NCBI GenBank assembly: GCA_036768485.1
Contig: JAVLUZ010000162.1
Location: 605,845 to 669,844 of the forward strand
DNA: 64,000 nt
Origin: Mermis nigrescens
Lineage: Eukaryota; Nematoda; Enoplea; Mermithida; Mermithidae
Direction: 5' to 3'
Notes under the pieces: generated by a model
What the model was told of the DNA's origin: nothing
The model's input: the letters and a program-made list of their open reading frames with translations, nothing else
The model's database searches: none
Shown: positions 13,431 through 27,900 of the stretch, piece after piece
Position numbering within the stretch: the stretch's first letter is position 1
Layout: each line of letters opens with the position of its first letter
Position numbers and translations under genes: made by a program

Positions 13431-14207
13431 CGTATTTACACTGACAAAGAGGAGTGCAGCGTCGTTTTTTGCGCGTACGTTTTTATTCTGCTAAGGACGA
13501 TGCGTTATTCGAATTCGAAGCACAAGGAATAAGTGGTTGATTTTTCGAAATAGCGTCGTGGTGTAAAAAAGTCAAAAACAGACTTTTATTCTCGTAAGAA
13601 ATTAGTCATAAAAATAGAATGACGTAAAAAACAGTCTTAAAAACAAAACGATTAATCGTGCCAATAAATATGAGACTTTCATCCTCTTTATGCAACGGTA
13701 AAAAAATACGAGATCAACACGCTTAAGAAGTATAAATCAAAGATAGAAAATAATAAAAATCAAAATCCCCCGAATAGTTAATGACCGCCGCAAAATAGCT
13801 GCGACCACACGTGGGCCTGGAGGGGGGATTTAAGGGAATAGGCTGCACCCCCTTCAAAAGATGATATACCCTCGCAGATCACTGTAGACCCCAGAATTCT
13901 ATTTTTAGTAACATTTTTGGCGATTTACCCTATCCTGACCTCCCCAGAATTTGAGTGCTGTCCATGTATGGCTGCAACCCCCCCCCCATGAAATCATTAA
14001 TTTCTCATAAAAGCTCCAAAAATGTGCCGTTTTAAGCGTTTTTAGCTTGTTTCTGTCTCAGAAGCCTCTAATTTTCGGCGCTTTGCGCCACGTAACTTTT
14101 GAATATATTTTGTTCAATTTTCCCGATTTTTCCAATATTTTTCAAATTTTTTTTATGTTCTAGAAAGAACGAGCATTGTCTGAAACGTGACAACAGTGTT
14201 TTCGACG

Positions 14208-14460
14208 TGTTGTTCTAGCTGTATGGCTAGTTACATTGGCGAAACTCGCCGACCTTTGGGGAGTATAATTGCAGAGCATACTGGCATCTCTTTTGCTACA
14301 GAAAAGCCAATTCAGGGTGATATCTTATCTGCTATTCACAAACATATCTCAAATAGCAATCATCCAATTACATCAGATTGCTTCAAGGTTATCAGTCTCC
14401 ACGTGATCGTCCTATTCTCAACAATAATGTTTTATCATATCGTTTAAATTTGCTTTAATT
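14208..14460 (+). pseudogene. Penelope-like element fragment: GIY-YIG endonuclease end
   Basis: One frame reads CSSCMASYIGETRRPLGSII, then an EH dipeptide and later HKHISNSNHPI. This is the Cys pair, YIGET core and downstream histidines of GIY-YIG nucleases found at the C terminus of Penelope-like retroelements. A one-base shift after DCFKV moves the reading into a short tail ending in a stop near 14460. No reverse transcriptase part was found next to it, so this is a short decayed remnant. Confidence 0.6.
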
Positions 14461-14924
14461 TACCGATATCTAACCTTTTTAATTTTCTTTAAGTTTAAAA
14501 TCTTTTATAATTCTCTTTTGAATGTTATGACAGGTCTAAACTTTAAATTTGTCTTGGTTTACAACTCTGACTTAGCAAGCTAATTTTTCAAAATTATTTC
14601 ATGGCGAACAGTCGTGTTCATATAAGATATAATAGATACACCGTTTTTTTGTACGGGACAAAGATTTTGAGGCTCGTACAAAGATTTTTGGAGCGATCTT
14701 TGAACAACTTTGTACACAATATATAGGTACTTTTTGGTCGATTATTCATTGTACAAAAAACGCGAGTTTTCGTACAAAAAAAGTGGAGATATATAAATTC
14801 CTTGAGGGAGTTAAAAACAACCCTCCCCCAAGATCACGTATGATTATAACGCGTGAATATACAAATTTGTTTCGGACGGCGTTAGTGTTTTTCCCCAACC
14901 ATCCTTCTTCGGCCCCTTTTTCAC

Positions 14925-15908
14925 TATTAAGTTTCGATTCCCCAAAATTAAGGCCCTATGCAGAATCGCTCGCTCCCTTATGCGCCCATCTTCTACGATA
15001 TATCTTTTCCTACGTCGTTTTCTTCTTGACAAAAAACTGGGCGACGCGAACGACGTAAAGTCACGTTTGGGCGATTTGATTTGAGGCGACATGAAATCGG
15101 GCGACAAGGCCTTGGTCGCCTTGACGATCGGACTCTTGACCACGGGACTGAGTGCCCCGGGTGACAAAATCAGAGGACTCAAAACCAACGGCGACAAAAC
15201 GACGGGCGTCAGGAGCAGCGGTGACAGGATTAACGGCGACAGCACCAGCGGGCTGAGGACCACGGGAGATAGGGCCAGGGGCGAAACGACAAATGGGGTC
15301 AAGACCAATGGGCTCAGAATGACGGGGAAAAGCAGGAAGGGCGAGAGGATGATGGCGTCGATGATCAGGGGCGTCAGTATAATGCCTCCAAGGACTAACG
15401 GCGACAAGATGACCGGGGTGAACACCGCCGGCGACAGGACGATGGGCCCCAGTAGCACGGGCGATAAAATGATGGGCGAGAGGATCAGGGGGTGTAGAGT
15501 AATGGGCGACAGGAGCAGCGGGTTTGTGATTATCGGGGCCAGCACGGACGAGCCAAGGGTTATTTGACGCCCGGGCCGCCGATGTTTGGTGGATTCTGAT
15601 CCTTGATTATCCTCAGTGGGCCTCAATGACGCAAAGTATTGCAGCAAGGCTTCCTCTCGCTCCCATTCGTCCATTCTGGCGTAGGCGTCCAAGTCGAAGG
15701 GTGGTCGTTCTTTGCCATTGTTATAATCCCCAGAAGCGCCCGTCGCATTGACGTTTCGTCGATCGCCGCCACCGTAGACGAGGCGCGCTTGCTTCGGTGT
15801 CAAGAACGCGTAACCGCGATCTTGCAACTGCCGAACTTGATGCGGCGATATGTCGCGATACAGTTGCCTGAAAGTTTTCCTTTTCAAATAATCATCGAAG
15901 TATTCTGA
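14925..15908 (-). CDS. Gene B exon with P-x-x-L-S/T-P tandem repeats
   Basis: The exon opens with YFDDYLKRKTFRQLYRDISP and RGYAFLTPKQARLVYGG, a conserved MLT-10 family segment. About thirty five-residue units (LSPLV, LSPLI, LTPVV and similar) follow between roughly 15570 and 15110, then a basic stretch RRKRRRKR. The likely donor is gtgaaa just after 14925. The acceptor is uncertain: aagcc...gagtcag at 15905 or a nearby AG. Beyond 15945 the frame runs into dispersed repeat family 1, which is not exon. GC content is far above the surroundings. Confidence 0.85.
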
Positions 15909-18900
15909 CTCGGCGTGCAAATGGGGGTAGGAGGCTTGCAGCCACATCTGTGGGTGTGGGGCCGGGTTCGGGGGTATGCACCCCCAAGAAGGCCAAATTC
16001 CCCTCCCCTCAGAAACTAAAATACCACCAGAATTCATTTTTTTTAATTTTCATATTTTCTCGCAATGTTTTGATGCCAATGGATATTGCTCGATAAGAAA
16101 CGTTTAAAAATGGTATTTTTTCGCAATACCGCCATTTTTAGACCATTTTTTACCTTTGAAAAATCTTGCACTCCACCCCCCCCCAGAATATTGGTTGTGC
16201 CTACGTATGCTTGCGGCTCAGATAGAGCTTGGAAGACCAAAGGAAAAATCCGCTAGCAAAAATTAAGACAAAATGAAAGCCGAAAACGGAAATTTCCCAC
16301 ACTATCTTCGAAGTGCTTGAAATCGACCAGGGGTTCCACCAAAAATGACAATTGAAAACGACTAGTGAGACTAGCGACAAGTTTCTTCATGACAAGTCGT
16401 AAAAACTAGTATTCCACTACTTACTTGTGCAAAACTAGTGGTTTTTGACAAGTTGTTGTCAAGCGCTCATGATGCATAAGATATTTGTACTGTAGTGTAC
16501 CATAACTTATCTAATTAACTTTCTTCATCTCCCTAGACGAAATAAGAACTTCCCTAGAGTATGTCAAGTTTAAGTTCAATTATATTCAGTGCCTCAGACG
16601 ATAAACTTTTGTCTTACTTAATTATGACGTTTAGGAAATTTCACCGCTGATATTACGAATGGCTGAAAAGCCCTGAATTTTGATCATTAATCTACACAAA
16701 ATAAAAATTGTGAGGTTATATAAAAAAGTGAAAAGAATTTCTTGAAAAAGCGCTGATTATGCGATATTTACACTTGTTCTCGCATAAGATGATCTCCATA
16801 TCATCAATGCTAAATTAGGTTGTATCCAAAATTTATATTCTTCCGCACTAAAACAGCAGAATAACACTAGTCAAGGCAAATGACTAGCCTGATTTCGACT
16901 TGTCAAAATTTCACTAGTTTTGACAAGGTAACGGCTTACTAGTGTACTAGTAAATTTCACTTTTGAAAACGAATTTTTTTACTAGTTTTGACCAGTGACA
17001 ATTCCTTGTTCGACAAGTTTTTGGTGACACCCGAGTACTAGTCAGACTAGTACTTGCCATATTCATGAAATAAATCGAAATAAACTAGATAAATGAATGA
17101 AGAGAATAAATTAATATATGAAATACTGCTGTGAAATAAACAAACAATTAAATCATAGGTAGCGTGATAGCGCTACAATTAATATACTTGGCCATCATTT
17201 TTTCTTATATGTTTATCACAGCGAGTGCAAAATTTGTGTCCCCCCTCACAGCTATAAAGGCACACATCTGGGAGGTGTGGTTTTTTTTAAATTAGATAAA
17301 AAAACTTAAATACCCTCCTTTTTTGTTTACTCTCAATACCGAGCTAGGTGTGAGTGTGTAAAGTTTACACCGAAAATTCAAATGATCGGCGCAGGGCCAA
17401 TATTAAAAAAAACATTTTCCTCGATCAGTACGATTACGAGTCTGGTCTTCAAATTTTTTTACACTCATTAGTTTTGCACATGAGTGTAAATTAGACGGTT
17501 TTTACTGTTTTAATGTGCAAGAGCATATCTAACTCATTTTTCCATCCTATGCAGTCTGATTGGTTTCAAAAGGTAGACGTTTATAAAATCTAGGGGAGCC
17601 TTTTTCATTTTTTGAAGTAATACTTTCAAATTTAGAGGCGGTTTATTGTGAAGAGTGTGGGACAACAAAATATTTTTTCTGCCATATTCTCCACTTAGTT
17701 GACAGAACGTGGTAACTACCTTTAAAATGTGCCTCGTCCGAAGCGCTACACGTAAAAATTTATTTTGTTTCTTTACAATCAATATTGCGTTATTAGCGCA
17801 GGTGTAAACTTTACACTGAAAAAATTTTTTCCGCCTGTATTGTCATGGATGATGAATTAAAAAAATGTCCTCCGTAAGGTCAGAATAACGAATCTGACCT
17901 TTAAAATTGTATACAGCCAGTGTTTGTTGAGGTATGAAGAGGTGAACTTTGAATTATACATCTATTTTCTAATGCCGATAGATAACTCCGTATTGCATAT
18001 TGTTTGATCAGATTTTTCTCATTTCAGAGGTTTTTGACTCGTCTTTAATGAATAATTATTTTTATTATCATAAATGCACTATTCTTTAACTTCAGTGAAT
18101 TGATGAATATTTTTCAATATAGTGTAATCAAGCTGAAATCTTCGCTGCGAGTTGAGTTGGTGCAATGGCTGACGTATCCGTTCTCGCATGTGGATTTAAA
18201 AAGAGTAGCGGCTTCAAGTCTTCTGAATACTAACTTTTTCCTTTTTTTGATTCTTTTGGCAAAAACCATGCACTTCATTTGACTTATTGATCTATTTAGG
18301 TTCTGCAGATGACACTTTTTTGTTTTTTGAATTTCGCCTCAGTTCTCGAATGGGAGTGTGAAGAGTGCGAGAATCTGGGGGTGAAAAGATACATTTTGGT
18401 CGAGTTTTCGACTTGTTTATGTCTGCCAACAACTCCGGTTATGAGTTTTAAGAAATTTTTTCTGACAGAAATGTACTACGGATAAAGAGCTATCTTGTGC
18501 TTACCAGCAAACTTTTATACAATCAATACGCAGTTAGTACCAGGGGTTTAAACTTTACACTCTAGTGGATGAGTAAAAAGCAGATTTTGTCCAAGATTTC
18601 TCTGCCAAGTTCTTCTGTAATGAGTTGAGATAAATTGATTAGAATGGAAATAAAGTTACTTTTAAGTGCTACGCGTCGAAGCAAGCCGCGTTTTAAAAAA
18701 CGTAATATTCAGTAGTTTATGGGAGTGTAAAGTTCGAAATCTGAGGTGTAAGATGGGCGAAAAAACAGGTTTTTTTCGTATTTTGATTGGTAAATCATAT
18801 CAAATATTTAGCGGAACATAAGTTTGGCACATACAAACGTACTACTATCAAAGGGCTACGAACTGGTCTGAACCGAATTTATTTACACTCAACGGGTCGT

Positions 18901-21900
18901 TAGGTTCAGATTTTTAAAATTTACAATGTGGTGGACAATGGAAAATACGTGTTTGTACGTTTTTTGTTCGCCACTTTCTCTGTTCAGAAGTCGGGCGAAG
19001 TCGAATAGGATAAAAATAAAGTACTTTCTAAGGGGTACGCGTCACAGCGAATAGCGTTTGTTTACATCGATATTTAGCTTTTCCGAGAGGTGTAAAGTCA
19101 AAAAATATGGGAGATACACGTGTTTCTGCCTTGTTTTTTTTCTGCTCAGTTCTGGGTTATGAGTCTGGACATAATCTCAAGACTAAAAATTAACCAAAAA
19201 CCAAATGTGATACGCTAGTTTGTTTGCACTCAACAGTGGTGTAAAGTGGTTTACATCTGATATTTATTTGTCGTCGGGTCATTGTGAAGACTTGGTTTTT
19301 AATAAATGTTGATCGTAATGTCAGAGTAATATTAGAATTACGAATCCGACTTAAATTTTCTTTTTACTCTGTGGTTGACTAAAGTTTACACTGCATATTA
19401 ACTTTAGTTCTAGAGCCTTGCGGAAGCTTAATTTTTTTCCAAAATGTTCCACGTAAAATTAGAATTGGGATTCTGATTGTTAGTTTTCTGTATACTTAGT
19501 AGTCGTGTAAAGTTTGCACTATTTATTTGTTGTTAACATGTAATTTATACTACAAATTTATTTTACTTCCAAATCTGAGCGTTAGTGTTCCTCACACCTG
19601 ATATTTGCGTAAAGTTTAAGCTGTAAAACTTCGATCTGTTATCTTGTTTGAAAAGGATAATGCTGATCTTAAGAGCAATATTGTTTTCCGCGTTCTTGCA
19701 CTGCTGTCATTATTGTGGCATGTTACTGCATGTGTTTACTGACTGATGTACTCAAATCAGGCTAATTAAAAGTAGGGTAATAGCAAAGAAAAATGCTCCA
19801 ATGGGACAAAAACGATGAATATACTTGGAATTGTGGATTATTAAGGAAATAAATGGAGGGGACTAGGAAAAAGCTACCTAAAGTCGCACAATCTGATAAA
19901 AATCACACTTTCTCTAAGCAACGCAAAAAAATCGAAGGATATTCTGCGGCTAACAGATTAAAATAAATATTTAACCATAAAAATGATTTAAAAAGCAGCA
20001 CGTTAGCTATGCAGTAGCTATGGGAAATGATATTGAGTAAACTAACAGTCTTTCTAAGCTAATTGACTTAAATAGCAAACATTGATGCATCCAAGACAAT
20101 TGAAAAAATCGTTGGTTTAAAACAGTAGGAAACGCGTAAGTTGACTTGAAACAGACTAAATCTGGGTACACTGGTATGCCCGTAACAATTGTGCGCACTA
20201 ATCAATCGGCCCTGCTTTGCTTGCTATGATGCTCATAAACAAAATAAAAACAGCTTTAAATACAATACCACTTAGTTTTCTATCAATCAGGATACGAAGC
20301 TAGTCACCGTTGCTACTCGCCAGCAATTTAAAAAAGTAAACATAGATTTCGTTTATAGACTCTTGTCTGAAACTTTGAAAATCATTTAAAAAAGACACTT
20401 TTTAGAGGCGGCAGAATATGCTTCGATTTTTCGCGTTGCTTAGAGAAAAAGTGATTTTTATCAGATTTTACGACTATAGGTAGCTTTTTCCTAGTCCCCT
20501 CCTTTTCCATCCTTGATAATCCACAATTCTAAGTATATTCATCTTTTTTGTTCCATCGGAGCATTTTTCTTTGCTATAAATAAATGAATAAAGAGAATGC
20601 AACTAAATGATTACTGATAAATGTTAAATACAATAATCTGATGAAATTAATGAAATAGAGAATATGAGTGAATAAAAACTAATAAATGCCATGAAACGTT
20701 ATGCTTGGTCATTCCTTATGAGTACAGTACAGTGAGTTCGGAGTTAGCTAGGTGCAATGGGTTCGTTTTCAGTGTTTCGCATAGAACGATTTAAAAATCT
20801 TCTTAATCAAAGACTTATGATCTGTATTATCGCTATACCAAATTTTATCTGACTTATATTTCTTGTCAAAAATCAGAACAACTATATGCTGGCGGGCACA
20901 CGTGGGCGGGGGAGACGGGGTGCTTGTAGAAGGGTATGCAACCCTAAAAGGCCGAATACCCTCCCATAAACAAAAACACCCCCAGAATTTTAATTTTTAA
21001 ATTTTTTTTTATTTTTCGCAATTTTTTGATGCAAATGGATATTGCTCGATTAGAAACGTTGAATATGGTGTTTTCCCGCCTTATCACCATTCTAAAGACA
21101 GTTTTTTAGCTTTGAAAAATCTTGCATACACCTTTTCTCCCAGAATTTTGGTGCTGCGCATCTATGCTGGCGGGTCACAAATATCGATATTGAGGTAAAT
21201 ACTGTGGTTTTTTTTGTTGAAAAAAACAGGTTGAAATCGGAAAATTAACATCTTACGGATGTGTAACAAGTCGTGATTAGATTGCTATGACAAGGAAGTA
21301 GATAGTAATGCTGTTACTATCACTTTGGATAAATTAACAGTTGTTATAATAATGAGCGATAAATTAATAATTAATTATCCGCTCTGTATTTAGCCTTCTA
21401 TTTAATAATTACTGATTAGTATCAACCCGCATCTATCACTTAAAAATTATTAATTACTAGTTGAGCTGCCCGGCGTTGCCCGGGCTGAACTTAGGCCTGA
21501 TAGCTATATGGAATTAATATGTCTCTTGTATTTTTTATTTTTCAAGACTTTTGATGTTTTTGGGATATTTCTAAAAAAATTGTTGGTACAAACCATATTT
21601 TATTTTTTGGATTTTTTAAAATGTCTTTTGTCAACCATTTTTTTGATCGAACCCATATTTTTGACGTTACAGAATGGTTTTGAAAATTGTTTAGCCATAA
21701 TCATATTTTTGATGTCCTGGGGTGTTCTGGAAATTTTTTTAATAAAACCCATATTGTTGATGTTTTGGGATGTTTTGGAAAATTTTTTTTCGTCAAAGCA
21801 TGTTTTTGATGTTTTAGGATGTTTTGGAAAATTTTTTAATCAAACCCATATTTTTGATGTTTTGTGATGTTTTGGAAAATTTTCTTCGTCAAACCATATT

Positions 21901-24900
21901 TTCGATGTTTTAGGATGTTTTGAAAAATTTTTTCGGTCAAACCATATTTTTGATGTTTTAAAAATTTTTTGTTTGTCGTAGCAAAGGGTGTCATATATCA
22001 CGTGATATGTTATAGCTGATGGTATCTCCTATCTTATATCACTGCATGTTATGGCACAGACAGGGTATCTATACCAAACCTATCTTATAGCATTGCCTAT
22101 CTCGTAGCACAGGGTATCTTATATCCCATACTATCTTATAACATTGCCTATCTTGCAGCTCGGGGTATCTTATATCACTTCCTATCTTATAGCACTGCCT
22201 ATCTTGTAGCACGGGGTATCTTTTATAACGTTCTATCTTATAGCATTGCCTATCTTGTAGCACGGGGTGCCTTATATCACGTCCTATCTTATAGTATTGC
22301 CTATCCTGTAGCACAGAGTATCTTATATCACGTCCTATCTTTATAGCATTGCTTATCTTGTTGCACATAGTATCTCATACCATGCCTATCTTATAAAATT
22401 GCCTATGTTATAGCATCATTTGGTTAAACCCGTATTATGATGTTTCACAGTGCCGACCAATGCTATAACATATAACAATGTACATAGTGTCGCCAGGCAT
22501 GCTCCTCTTGGGCCGGGGTATCCCTATACAAACAGTATAAACTAATTTTTGAAAAAATAGCAAATAATCGGCCATCTCCCGAAATCGTGGAGGCTTATAG
22601 CACAGGGGCCAAACCCTGCTCCCTCCCTGCCCAGGGCCAATGGGTGCGTTTGTCGAAATTTCAAGATCGCTACGGCTCCTTCCTCCATTGGACCGACCTC
22701 GGCCCAAAATATCAGCCCACCAAATTTCACTGGGCCGGAGCCAACCCGGCACAAACATACGAACATACAAACAAACAAACTTTCAAAAATATATAGTAGA
22801 TTAATTAATTATAAATAATTTCCTAATAATTATAATTTGTTTATTCAACTACAGCCGATTTATTTAATAATTTATTTTACTTAAGCCATTCCACCTGATC
22901 GCTAAACAACGAGGTAGTATATGTTCACCTGAACATGTCGCTGTGTTTTTCGGTTTTCTTTTCGAAATCATTTCCAAATTTAAGAGCCAGATTTCCGTAA
23001 GCGTTCCTGGCAGCTTCTTTTTCTTCTACTTCTTGCCAGCCGCCACTGACTCTCATGATGAGATTAGTCAGCGCCTTGCGGTCGCCCTGGGTCGAATTGC
23101 CCAAAAAATGCCTCAACGGCGCGATGTCGTCCGCGTCGTCGTCCGAACTCTCGCCGAAACCAAAAACGTCCGGCGACAATAACCTTTGACCTTTATCCCG
23201 GACGCTCAAAGGTAAAACCCGTGGTGACATGATGAACGTATTACCACCATCATCTTGTCTGTCGTTTAATCGATTTTCATTAACATTGGTAAGCTTCTTG
23301 ACTATTTCTTGAACGACCTAAAGCATTTCGCAACTTTCAAACATTTTAACTGTTAGCTTAAATGTAACTTTTGATATTTCACTTTTAAATTTTTGTCTAA
23401 TTTTCTTATTTATCATTTGACTTTTATTTCTAACTTTTTAATTTTAGATCTCATCCATAGCTTGAATCTTTTTACTCAATAAAGCTTTTAGAGCTAAGAA
23501 GGAATTGAAATGTTTACTAAAAATTTCAATGGTACGTATTTACTTTTTTATTGCCTTATATTTGCTATTTATGAATTAAACTAATAGTAGTAGTAAAGGG
23601 TCGCCCAACTAACGACAGTGTAGGCACATAGCGCCTATATTATAATGTACTTAAGTTAGTGCACTTGCACTTCAATCAATAAACTGACAAGAAATTTAGT
23701 GATTTATTCTGATTAAGCGTTAATTAATTATAATTTGTCTATTCCCAACCTATTTATTATTATTAAAATTATAAATAATTGATCATATTTTTTTATTCTC
23801 AATCTGTCCATTTAATTTGTTTATCACGAAGCTTAATCACATCTATCTTTGTGTAGCTCAGTTTGTTCATATTAAACTTTTCTAAGAACCCGCATAAAAA
23901 ACTTTTCGGCAAAATGAAAAAGTTTTCGCCGCGCAAACTTGACGTCGCTTTTGCGATTGACATCGTTTAAGAAAAATAAAAGTGCGGTAACAAATTTAAA
24001 ATTAAAATGATATCCCTCGGTGAAGGTCCTGATAATTTTGTACTGCTTCTTGCACAAAATCTGATCTTTCAATCGGGTCAGCCGTTTCATTCAAATGACT
24101 TGTCAATTCCTTTCGAAAAATATCAATTTAGTTCAAAATAAGTTTCCTGAACAAAAAAATCTTCTGCTCTCCGAAAATGCATCCTTAGATTCAGTTTTAC
24201 TACACTTCAAATCTTCCCGATAATAATTGCGTGTCTCTTTTAGTTTCCGTTGTAGATCACTGTAGACCATAGCCTTATGCAGGAAGACATGACCATGGGT
24301 TGGCAGCACTAAAATTCTGGGGGAGGTGGGTGCAAGACTTTCTGAAGGTCAAAAATGGTTTTAAGATGGTGGTACAGCAAAAAAACGCCATTTCCAACAT
24401 TTCTCCTTGAGCACTATCCATTGGCATAAAAAATTACGAAAAAAACAAGAAAAAATTTCAAAAATCGAATTCTAGTGGAAGGGGCATTTCGGTTTTAGTG
24501 GGGGCTGGTATTCGGCCTTCTGCGAGGTGCATACCCCAAAATTCCCTCCCCACGCCTTCGTGTGGACAGGACTGTCATGAAAGTGGCGTAGTTATTCAAT
24601 AAACATGGAATAAAGTGGTTCTGCCCGTAATTCTTGAATGCTGCCCTGGAAAGGATCATTGTTCTTAAAAGAGCATTCCATCCGTCCCCAGAAGGGATTA
24701 TTCCAGCCACTCACTATCATACATGTAGCTGTCATCAGTTTCGTATGCATCCTTATCATCATCATTATCACTGTTATAATTATTATTATTCTTTCCTTCG
24801 TCTGAATTGCTATCGTCTTCAGTAAAAATGTCCTCCGATTTTTTCACTGCATGTACTAGTTTTTTGTCTTTTCGGTGAATAAGAAATTATGTTTAATAAC

Positions 24901-27900
24901 TCCTTATTGAAAATGTCACAGAGCGTTGTCATCTTTGTAAAGTTGTGCATTTTGTGTACATGCATTGCTTTTATAGACTTCGTAGATGCGTGCACATTTT
25001 TCTACACATTTTGCACATTTTGCGCAGAAACGCCATATTCTTGAATGCGCTATCCACATTCCTAAATAGTGCTGCGCTCATGGCATTCGACACATTTACT
25101 TCATATTTTACACAAAAACGCCACCAATCAACACATTCCATGATGTACAATTTTATGCGTTTATTGAGATTATTCGTAAATTTAGCAAAAATTAAATAAA
25201 ATGAGCCAATTTTCATGCTTTTTGGCTGCATATTTTACCTCACATTAAGTATTTTTATTCTCCCATGTTTTGTTTCACATTCCACCACAATTCTTGACGT
25301 TTTATCAACATCCTTCACATTTACCATCAGATTCGGCATATTTCGTAAAAAACCTGAGCACTTTCATGCAGTGTGCGCTTTCTTTACGAGCCCGAGTTAT
25401 TTCGGGCATAAAACTTACCTTACCGGACGCTCGAGCTACTCAGGGCTCTGCTTGGGGTTATAGCGGTCCTGGGCAACTGCTTTTAGCGCCCCTGAAAAAT
25501 TCTCATAAACCATAAAAAGTTTTTAAATGCCCAAATTTTCGGACACAAAAATGACTGTCACGTAAAATATCATTTTTCGATATTTCTGAAAATGCTTTTT
25601 CTTAGTAGAAAATAAAAACATGAAATAATTACGAAAGGTTTCATGAAATTGAACAAAATATAGTCATAAATGAATATCCCGCGCGATGCGTGTGGAAAAA
25701 TAGATATTTTCAAGCCAAAAAAGCCGCCAAAAGTGCTTAGAACAGCACGGTTTCTTAGCTGGCTAATAAAAATTCCGGGGGGGACCAGCCAGCAATTTGC
25801 AAGGTATTAGCCATTTCTGTTGGGGTCAAACCGCAATGAACACGTTTGACAGTGATTCATTTGTTAGGCGTAGTACAAATTTTTCAACGTTCGTAGATAA
25901 ACAAATTTTATAAAAATTTCTTCATATAATAAATGCTTTGAGACTAGAGAATGTTCATCATGGTCACAAATGACATTTTAGTTCATATGATTTGTCACAG
26001 AGGGACGCTAGCAGGTTTTTTTCGCATTTTCTGACATTTTTTGCGGCCCTCATTTTTGTCAGCCCTGGGCGACCGCCCAGCTCACTCCCCCGAGCACGGC
26101 TATGGAACCACTGTATCAATATATACCACTGGAAAAATTGTCATGTCATGACTAGTCTTATCAGAATCGGAGATGCGTAGATTTTTAAAAAAGATTATGT
26201 GATTGCTCGAAATTTTCAAGTCACGTGAATAAAAAACAAACATTGCGTTTACGGTTAAGAAAAAATAAGTTTGGTCTCTCTAATGCACATGTATTTGGCT
26301 AAAAGGTTTTTATGTTGCCTAAAAAGTTACTTTTTGTTTGCTGGTTCGCTTGATTCTCAGAAAAGTTTAATATGAACGTTTGTTTTTAGCCGAGTACAAA
26401 TGAACAGAAAGATAAAAGAATTAAGCTAAAGGATAAACAAATTAAATGTATAGGTTAAGAATAAACAAGATATAATCAATTATGATTTTTATTCATAATA
26501 AATAGGTTGGGAATAGACAAATTATAATTAATTAATTTTAATACTTGTGTCAGCATGTCTACGAACTATGTATGTATCTGCACAACAATCAGCTGAGGTA
26601 GTAATTTTCAAGTAGTTGACTTATGTTAAACTAGCTGAGCAGCCCGGCGTTGTCCGGTCTGAACTAAGACCTGATAGCTATATGGAATTGAGATGTATCT
26701 TGTATTTTTTATTTTTCGGGACTTCTGATGTTTTGGGATATTTCTAAAAAAATTGTTGGTAAAAACTATGTTTTATTTTTTGAATTTATTCGAACTGTTT
26801 TTTTGTCGACCAATTTTTTGAATCTAATCCATATTTTTGACGTAACAGAATGGTTTTGAAAATTCTCTAGCCAAAATCTTATTTTTGATGTTTTGGGATG
26901 TTCTGGAAATTTTAATGGTCAAACCCATATTTTGGATGTTTTGGGATGTTTTGGAGAAATTTCTTCGGTCAAACCATATTTTTGATGTTTTAAAAATTTT
27001 TTGTTCCTTGTAGCAAAGGGTGTCATATTCATATATCACGTAATATCTTATATCACTCATATGTTACAGCAGAGGGTATTTTCTATCTTATATTAGTGCA
27101 TGCTTTGGCACGTGTTATCGGCTAGGTCCGAAATCGGCAATGCTTAAGCATGGGGACGCCTCCCGCTTCATCCCTGTACAGGGTTCATGTCGCTAATACA
27201 CCCCAGCCGGTAGGTCGAGCTCAGGCCGAAACGTCAGCCCCCCAAATGTTATGGGGCCGGAGCCAACCCCGAACACACAAACAAACTTTCACAAATATAT
27301 AGTAGGTTGGCAATCAACGATATCTGCGAGAATAATGTATAAAATACCGTCGAGATTTTTATTTATATTGTCCAAAGTTCTGCGATGAATGTCTGGAGAA
27401 TTGAATGATTGGAGCTTTCACATAATTTTTTAACATCGAACAATCATCCTATTTCGCAGCTTTCATTTTTTTCGGAATGAAGTAAAAATTTAAAAATATC
27501 TAGATTTAGAAAAAATAAATTTGATATTCATCAAAATCGTGCCCAAGTAATTTCTAAACGACTAATACAGCGATTTCTTTGTTGCAAGGAAAGTTAAACG
27601 TACGCCGGGGCGGAATTGGTGGGGCGCCGAGGGTGGTTGCTACACGTGTGCGTTTGAGTTCACACCCTCCAGAATCTAAAGAAACCCCGAGGAATCGATA
27701 ACCCGATTGAATTTTTTGACAATTTTTTACCCTTTTGCCGGATCTGACCCACCCCCAAATATATCTGCTGCCCACGCATGGTGGCCGCCACAACTGGGCG
27801 TGGGTGGCGGTTTGGGGGTATGCTACCCCTCCTTCGAGAAACTAAATACCCCCATAAACCAAAATAACCCCCAGAATTCAATTTTTGAAAGTTTTTTTGT

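Noticed and set aside
15091..15567. 158-codon plus-strand frame with G-D-x repeats
   Set aside because: Antisense shadow of the MLT-10-like repeat exon.
22069..22368. Frame with repeated IRYPVLQDRQCYKI units, resembling a repeat protein
   Set aside because: Falls entirely in a ~60-bp DNA tandem array inside a dispersed element; no start context or homologue recognised.
22020..22420. Possible CRISPR-like array because of regular repeats
   Set aside because: Units are diverged, contiguous without unique spacers, and the setting is a eukaryotic dispersed element.
23872..24090. 72-codon minus-strand frame with a basic tail (FARRKLFHFAEKFF)
   Set aside because: Locally higher GC hints at an exon, but splice sites, phase and homology could not be established, and gene B exons 3 and 4 already join without it.
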